A stretch of 64,000 nucleotides of DNA from Pseudofabraea citricarpa (Eukaryota > Ascomycota > Leotiomycetes > Helotiales > Dermateaceae). Within the stretch, counting starts at the first letter, position 1. Each line of letters opens with the position of its first letter. The stretch covers positions 496,001-560,000 of the forward strand of contig JAPWGK010000017.1 in NCBI GenBank assembly GCA_029641185.1. Direction: 5' to 3'. The position numbers and the translations under genes were made by a program. Shown here one piece after another: positions 57,876-64,000 of this stretch. A model generated the notes under the pieces. The model was not told the origin of the DNA. It made no database searches and saw only the letters and a program-made list of their open reading frames with translations.

Positions 57876-58601
57876 TTTAGCGATTCGAGGTGTTTCAATA
57901 TATTATTGGAACTCTTGTTTATGATGCGAAATTTGCCTTGCGACACTTCTGCGCCGAGCGAGAACTAATAAATCTAAGAGCTGGTAGGTTCTTGCTCTTT
58001 CTGGCAACGATGTCCACCAAAGAAAGCATTGCCGAAAACCTCCAGCCTAACACATGAGCTTGAGCAGTCTAAATAGAAGCATATCTAAATCAAAACATAA
58101 AGCTAAGAAGCTGACTGACAACAAATAAAACAGCCTAAGACGAGAAAACCTCTTGGGTCTAGAGTCTCCAGCTGCAAAGATGTATTCCAGTTCTCGAAGA
58201 AATTAGCGACTAAGAATATTAGACTTCACTTTTTGAAAAATCGTGAGCTGAATTAATTGAAGCATTGACCATCAAACTAGCCGTGCAAAGGCAGCTGGAA
58301 TAACCGGGCGTTGCCTTGACCTCGAAGATCATGACTTCTTTATATGCTGGCCGTTGAGGCCAATTCTGGCTGATAACAGACCACGCAGAAAATGCAGGAG
58401 AGTATTTGCGCAGCAACGGACCTCTGAAGAGCCTGGTGATAACACTTGCATTATCATAAAAATCGAAGTCTATATGAAGGCATGCGTGCAAGTGTGGATA
58501 TTCAAATCTTATACCGTATACCGTACGCCAGTCCGCTATGCAACGCCTGCTGCCCTGAATCTTCCAATAGCGACGTAAATTTACCGTAACCCATTCCTTC
58601 A
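57876..58601. other. Spacer between the RhoGAP start and the SNF4 3' end
   Basis: About 730 nt with no gene seen. It should hold the RhoGAP promoter and the SNF4 3' UTR. Confidence 0.5.
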
Positions 58602-59949
58602 TCAATGATCAGCATCCTCCCCATATAGAAGCACATACTCTAAGATATCAGAGAGCGAGATGACACCCTTCAGTCGGTTCTCTTCGTCGATAACCACCAG
58701 CCGGTGGACTCGAGACTTTCTTATCGTGTCAAAGATAGAATCAAGCCTGTCTTCTTCACTGCATGTATAAATACCAGCAAAATCTTCTGATCTTTTAGAC
58801 AAGGCATCGCCGACGCTGGCCGAGAGTTCATCATATACACCACCTTTGATGATAGTAATGACATCGACTGCCTCGAATACATTGAGTACGCGCTTGTCTT
58901 TGTCGACGATTGGTACGCTCGAAATACTGTGTTTGACCATGATATGAATGACGTCCATAACCGTAGTATCCATGGCTGCCGTCTGCAAGTCACCGTAAGT
59001 GCCAAGACCTATTTCCGAGACACTTTTCTTCAACATTTCAGTCTCGTCCACATTGACTGCGATGAACTTGAGGATCCGATACTGTGTAATCACGCTCACT
59101 ACCATCTCTCTATTCGTCTCTTCATCGATGTCGACTAGCGGGATGCGCCGCGCGCGGGTCTTTAGCATCTGTCTGCAGGCTTCATATAAAGGACGTGTCG
59201 GATTGACGGACACAGTTTCTATGGGGAGGACCCCAATCGCTTTCTCCACATCTGGATTGTCTTCAGCTAAAAATCCTGTCCCCGTTCGTGACTCCGACTT
59301 ACCTCGCAAACTGCTCAGACGGAACTGGTCAATCTGAGTAAGAGCATCTGGGTTTTGAAAGTAATATTGAATGACGTTGATGTAATCGGAAGTTGTGAGG
59401 AGGCCTGCAAAGGTGGATGTCTGCGAGTCCCATAATGGCGCTGATACTATCCCTACATGCGCAAATGGTCAGTATTGAGCGTGCGCCAAGCAAGAAGTTC
59501 GTATTTCCTTACCGTTCTGCAAGAGGATGTTCAAGCTCTTATTCACCAGGAGGTCGGTATTGAGAATGATCAGTCGGAAAGAGAGGGGCAGCACGTCATA
59601 GCTGGTTCGTACACGGAGAAAGTCTCGGATGGATTTCTGTAGCAAAGCGTGGTCAGTCCCGCATTCAGCAAACGTTGACCCCGCGCTTCCCTCCAGGTGC
59701 TGCTGCTGCTGCTGCAGCTGCAGTCGCGGGAAGTTCATCTACACCTACCAAACCATGCATTTGGTCCTTGTCCAAGGCGGTCAAGGGCTTCTCAGGCTTC
59801 TCCTGCATCGCGCGATTCTGGCCTCGGGGGAGAAGAAAGGTTGAAGGTTGGGCGACAATGGGTGGCTCGTGACCATAAGTAATTGGCGATGAAAGGCTGT
59901 GGTCGGGATTGGGTGCGGCAGCCCGAGTGCCTTCTGCCGTATCAGACAT
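58602..59949 (-). CDS. SNF4: AMP-activated protein kinase gamma subunit (Snf4 ortholog)
   Basis: Four exons, complement(join(58602..59266, 59303..59452, 59513..59636, 59749..59949)), give 379 aa. Removing intron 1 (GTAGGT…CTACAG) joins DKDQMHGL to KSIRDFLRVRTSYDVLPLSF, the invariant start of the gamma subunit core. Four CBS motifs follow in two Bateman pairs, with landmarks SAPLWDSQTSTFAGLLTTSD, RARRIPLVDID, HSISSVPIVDKDKRVLNVFE and RVHRLVVIDEENRLKGVISL. The protein is the adenine-nucleotide-sensing subunit of the Snf1 kinase complex, controlling glucose derepression and stress metabolism. The N-terminal 65 residues are disordered. Intron 1 contains a GCT/GCA repeat just after the donor. The gene is divergent from VAC8. 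Confidence 0.93.
59698..59727. repeat. GCT/GCA microsatellite inside SNF4 intron 1
   Basis: About nine GCT/GCA-type triplets on the plus strand (GCAGC-type on the sense strand), starting about 20 nt inside the intron. If the intron were retained, it would be read as a run of eight alanines before an in-frame stop at about 59665. Confidence 0.7.
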
Positions 59950-61413
59950 GCTTGCTTGTTCGTGGCATGTAGGTCGAAGTTAATATCGGTGTAATCCAAG
60001 CTCTGCGAAGGCCGCTTGGCAGCTTATGGGAGTGTCGAAGAGGTGAGAACCAATATCAGGCACAGGCAATCGGCGGTGGTGGTGGTGGAGCAGCGCAGAG
60101 CAGATCAAGGAAGATATCGTGGGGTAGTCGGCTCCGGCGATACAATGATGCGGTGCCATTCTGGAGCTGGCACGAGTAGAACTAAGAGGAGTTCCCATTC
60201 ATCGCCCATTTGTGGTATTGGCAGTTGGTTCTTCTGTTTCTTCGAGCGTTGGACTTGTCTCTGTGACTTGAGTGCTATTTTGTGACTTGACCATGTTTGA
60301 TTTGAGCCCTTTGCCTGGACGTACCCTGCTGCTATTGAACCATGTTGCTGGTTCCCTGGCCTGGGAGGGACATTCAAGAGAGGACCCGCAATTGTACCGC
60401 AGCGCGAGTTGTTTGTTTACAGTGCGATTGAACATGTTATTGCTGAGTACGGTCCGGTGCCTCCCTCATTTCGTGGGATGGGGGGTTATCATATTATGCA
60501 AGTTTCCAATAGACTTCACTTGTGGTAGCAATCTGTTCATTGAGAAGCCCAGGCTTTTAGGGCCGTTTGCATAATCTGGACAGACCCTGAATATCAGATA
60601 ATCCGGCTCACCACTGGTTTGCTCTCATGCTGGAGCAGAGCAAACGGAGCTCTAACCTGCCCTGCCTTGTATTATTGGATTATTGGCTACGACAACAATC
60701 ACTAAGGAGCAACGGCCATCTATCTCGTCTTTGACTGTAGCCGTCTCTCTACGTATCTAGCTTTCACGTTCTGCCTGTAACGGAATGGCCAAAGGTCAGC
60801 AGCCAGCAAGCAGCCAGCCTGCCCGCAGCGTCGTCAGACACAGTTCGTGGAGAATCAAAACTCGGTCTCGGTTTAGCCACAAGTCACGTTACATCCAAAG
60901 CATGACATGATTAGCCACCTCAAGAGTCACCCTTTGCACACAGCGACCAGGAACCAACGACCGCACGTCCACTGGCAGCACTGCAGGCCGCTTTGATCAT
61001 GCCTAGCAAGCCTCCAAAAACACCGCAATCATTTGATATGACATAAAAAACGCATGTGACGGTATTTACTCACAGCGCTGCGACAGGGGTGGAAACACTC
61101 AGGCGACCGGGAGTTGTGATAAAAACAAGGGTCGACGTAGCAATTTTAGTGGAATAGCTATCTCGCTCGTGAACCAAGCTCCATCACCAGCCTGGCCAGC
61201 ACAACGCACGCTACTACTTCGTCCATGCAACAGTTCCTTCCTCGTGAAGACGACCACCAACCACCTCCAACTCCTGCAGCTTGACCTGGCACTGCAGTAT
61301 CGTCGCTGAGGCCTCTCTAGTCTCGAATACAATCGGCCTCGAACGACCCACCTCGACAAAACACTTGATCTCAACGAGAAAAGCCCTCGAGTCCTGCGGG
61401 ACCACATCTGGCG
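59950..61413. promoter_or_regulatory. Divergent promoter, SNF4 (-) / VAC8 (+)
   Basis: 1.46 kb between divergent starts. Frames here overlap on both strands with low-complexity character. TC-rich and CAGC-rich stretches occur (for example near 60800), but no named operator can be supported. Confidence 0.45.
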
Positions 61414-63506
61414 ATGGGTATCTGCTCGTCTTCCTGCTGCGGAGGTATGGAAATTCTTCATTTCTGTTACGACGACAGTCGGCTGATGATTGAATAGGCA
61501 AATCCCGCGATGGTCTTTACGAGCCCGTTCTGGCCGAGAGCGAACGCGAAGCAGTGGCAGACCTCTTGCAATATCTCGAAAACGTAGGGACGCTTCAAAA
61601 ATGCTGTTGATACGTGCTAACCGTTTTCCAGCGGGGCGAAACAGATTTCTTCTCTGGTGAACCCTTGAGAGCCCTCAGCACATTAGTCTTTTCCGACAAC
61701 GTCGATCTTCAACGCAGCGCGAGTTTGACATTTGCGGAAATCACAGAACGAGGTAGGCCGCCCAGATAATGAAATATATATCGTGAACCAGGATCTTGAA
61801 GCGAGGAGTTCTATCATGCAGATTGCTACATGATAGTGGTTCTTGAGTCCCTCGATCGGTCCCCACTATCGAAATTGTTTGGAATGACGATGGGAGAACG
61901 TGCGCGCTGACCACTGATAGATGTCCGAGAAGTCGATCGAGACACACTCGAGCCGATACTTTTCCTTCTACAAAGCCCTGATATTGAAGTACAAAGGGCA
62001 GCCAGTGCAGCTTTGGGCAATCTTGCAGTAAACAGTACGTTGGAATTTCGCAACCATTATAACTGAGAGTCTAATATTTTCCAGCTGAGAATAAGGTTGC
62101 TATTGTGCTCCTCGGCGGATTAACTCCTTTGATTCGGCAGATGATGTCGCCAAACGTCGAGGTTCAATGCAATGCGGTTGGTTGCATTACGAACCTAGCA
62201 ACCCACGAAGACAACAAGGCAAAAATAGCAAGATCTGGAGCTTTGGGACCTCTTACCCGCCTGGCAAGATCAAAAGATATGCGCGTGCAAAGGAATGCTA
62301 CGGGTGCGCTTTTGAACATGACACATTCTGGTAGGCTTTTCAGGCATTGATGATGCCGTACATGCACTAATCATTTACAGACGAGAACCGGCAGCAGCTT
62401 GTCAATGCTGGTGCAATTCCTGTACTTGTCCAGCTACTATCCTCCTCCGATGTGGACGTCCAATACTACTGCACAACGGCACTTAGTAATATTGCCGTGG
62501 ATTCAAACAACCGCAAGAAGTTGGCTCAGAGTGAAAACCGGTTGATTCAATCTTTGGTAAACCTTATGGATTCATCTTCTCCAAAGGTTCAGTGCCAGGC
62601 AGCACTTGCACTACGTAATCTTGCCTCTGATGAAAAGTATCAACTTGAGATTGTTCGGGCGCGTGGGCTAGCTCCTCTTCTACGACTTCTGCAGTCGTCT
62701 TACTTACCCCTCATACTGTCAGCTGTCGCTTGTATCAGGAACATTTCTATACACCCATTGAACGAGTCGCCTATTATTGATGCTGGCTTTTTGAAGCCTT
62801 TGGTGGATCTCCTCGGCTCCACCGACAACGAAGAGATTCAATGCCATGCTATTTCAACATTGCGAAATCTCGCTGCAAGCTCCGATCGAAACAAGGCCCT
62901 TGTATTGGAAGCTGGTGCTGTACAGAAATGTAAACAGCTAGTTTTGGATGTACCCTTGAGTGTCCAGTCAGAAATGACAGCCGCTATCGCTGTTCTGGCA
63001 CTGAGTGACGATTTGAAAACTCACCTACTAAACCTTGGAGTTTTTGATGTCTTGATTCCCCTAACAGATTCTCAGAGTATTGAGGTGCAAGGAAACAGTG
63101 CAGCTGCGCTTGGAAATCTATCGTCCAAAGGTAACTTTTCTATTACTACATTGGGGATTTGACTGACATAAACATAGTGGGTGACTACTCAATTTTCATT
63201 CAAGACTGGACAGAGCCCAATGGTGGAATTCACGGTTATCTCAAGCGCTTCCTCGCGAGTGGAGACCCCACATTCCAGCATATCGCCATATGGACTTTGC
63301 TCCAACTCCTTGAATCAGAGGACAAAAAGCTCATTAGTCTCATTGGAAAATCTGAAGAGGTAGTGCAGATGATCAAAAATATCTCTGACAAACAGATAGA
63401 GTCAGATGACGAAGGAGAAGAGGATGGGGAAGGGGAAGTTGTGCAACTCGCCCAGCGCTCTCTCCAACTTCTTGGTCAGGGTGGCAAGTCCCACATTGAA
63501 GGCTAA
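61414..63506 (+). CDS. VAC8: Vacuolar armadillo-repeat protein Vac8
   Basis: Seven exons, join(61414..61444, 61498..61583, 61632..61752, 61921..62034, 62085..62330, 62381..63130, 63178..63506), give 519 aa. The 31-nt first exon encodes [10 protein letters not shown], the acylation signal: Gly2 for myristoylation after Met removal, and Cys4/8/9 for palmitoylation, anchoring the protein to the vacuole membrane. Armadillo repeats then run almost to the end, with units such as [55 protein letters not shown] and [15 protein letters not shown] short acidic insert ([11 protein letters not shown]) precedes the final helix. Vac8 acts in vacuole inheritance, nucleus-vacuole junctions and selective autophagy. 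Confidence 0.95.
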
Positions 63507-64000
63507 GCCCTTTGTTTTTCTAGAATAGGTATTATTTGTTTCAATTTGCATCTGGAAGTGGTATGGCGAGGTGTTATAAGGCGTATCTAACAGGGCATTA
63601 TTTCTTTGAAGCGAGCATTGGTGGAGCAGAGGATAATTAGGCTCTTTCTCACGGTAACCATAAGTTGAGGCGCCGATTCTTGCCACAACACCACATCCTA
63701 TACCTCAGACGTTTCCTTACACCTGTTGCACTTCATATTGGAGCGCGTACAACTATTCCATGTAATTAGATAGGACTTTTATGATACCAAATCAGTTCAA
63801 CTTTATAATGCAGATAAGTTATTCGACATTGTATGTGCCCTGCATTCAATATAAATACAGACTACTTCAGGAAAGTTGGTCATCATGCACTCTATACTGG
63901 CATTAATCCATCTTCTATCCATCTTCGCTCGCTGAATGGTAAAATCTTTCCAGTAATCTTGCCAATAATCAGCGCCATAGGGAGTGGTCCAAACATCCGA
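63507..64000. other. Downstream of VAC8, no gene seen
   Basis: Holds the VAC8 3' UTR and unremarkable A/T-rich sequence to the window edge. Confidence 0.5.

Noticed and set aside
59665..59748. Alanine-run extension of the SNF4 first exon
   Set aside because: Reading through conflicts with the conserved core. The GTAGGT donor at 59748 joins cleanly to KSIRDFLRVRTSYDV.

Overview
This is nuclear DNA of a filamentous ascomycete (Pezizomycotina; I infer Leotiomycetes, but the sequence alone does not prove the class). The evidence is short GT-AG introns of about 45-70 nt with CTAAC/CTRAY branch points, long intergenic spacers, monocistronic genes on both strands, and ascomycete housekeeping orthologs (CAF-1 large subunit, Yar1, CTP synthase, Snf4, Vac8). 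I found no rRNA, credible tRNA, CRISPR array or intact transposon. Gene models were built by joining frames at splice sites by eye. Every joined model listed as a recognised gene gives a whole number of codons ending in one stop.

Layout. 1-9.2 kb: 3' end of a Rad9/Crb2-type checkpoint protein (+), CAF-1 p150-like subunit (-), a Dwf1/DHCR24-like FAD oxidoreductase (-) whose upstream region carries repeated CACGTG units, and an MFS sugar-type transporter (-). 9.6-15 kb: a 998-aa hydantoinase/DUF917 (S-Me-THD) fusion (-) and a secreted histidine-phosphatase-fold protein (+). 15-19 kb: gene-poor, with two weak small spliced ORFs and a frameshifted coding remnant. 19-23.4 kb: alpha/beta hydrolase (+), aspartate-type aminotransferase (-) and D-2-hydroxyacid dehydrogenase (+), a possible small metabolic group. 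24.7-28.6 kb: a broken coding remnant, a PAF-acetylhydrolase-like lipase (-) and a Yar1-like ankyrin protein (+). 30.7-33.4 kb: a 15-exon CTP synthase with an 8-nt microexon and one intron that appears to end in TG. 34.4-37.3 kb: two fungal proteins of unknown function. 37.8-40.6 kb: another coding remnant and a copper amine oxidase (-). 42.6-46.3 kb: a short tandem repeat, then a roughly 1.1-kb GT-rich array of hairpin-forming units, directly downstream of a repeat-built disordered protein gene (-). 49-64 kb: zinc-type enoyl/alcohol dehydrogenase (+), Myb/SANT-like protein (-), a 1399-aa RhoGAP (-), and the divergent pair SNF4 (AMPK gamma, -) and VAC8 (armadillo vacuolar protein, +).

Most genes look like unrelated neighbours. 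Functional linkage is plausible only for the transporter with the hydantoinase fusion, and for the hydrolase/aminotransferase/dehydrogenase group. The items most worth a second look are the hairpin array, the CTP synthase 3' splice site, the exon-duplicated disordered protein, and the CACGTG repeat upstream of the FAD oxidoreductase.
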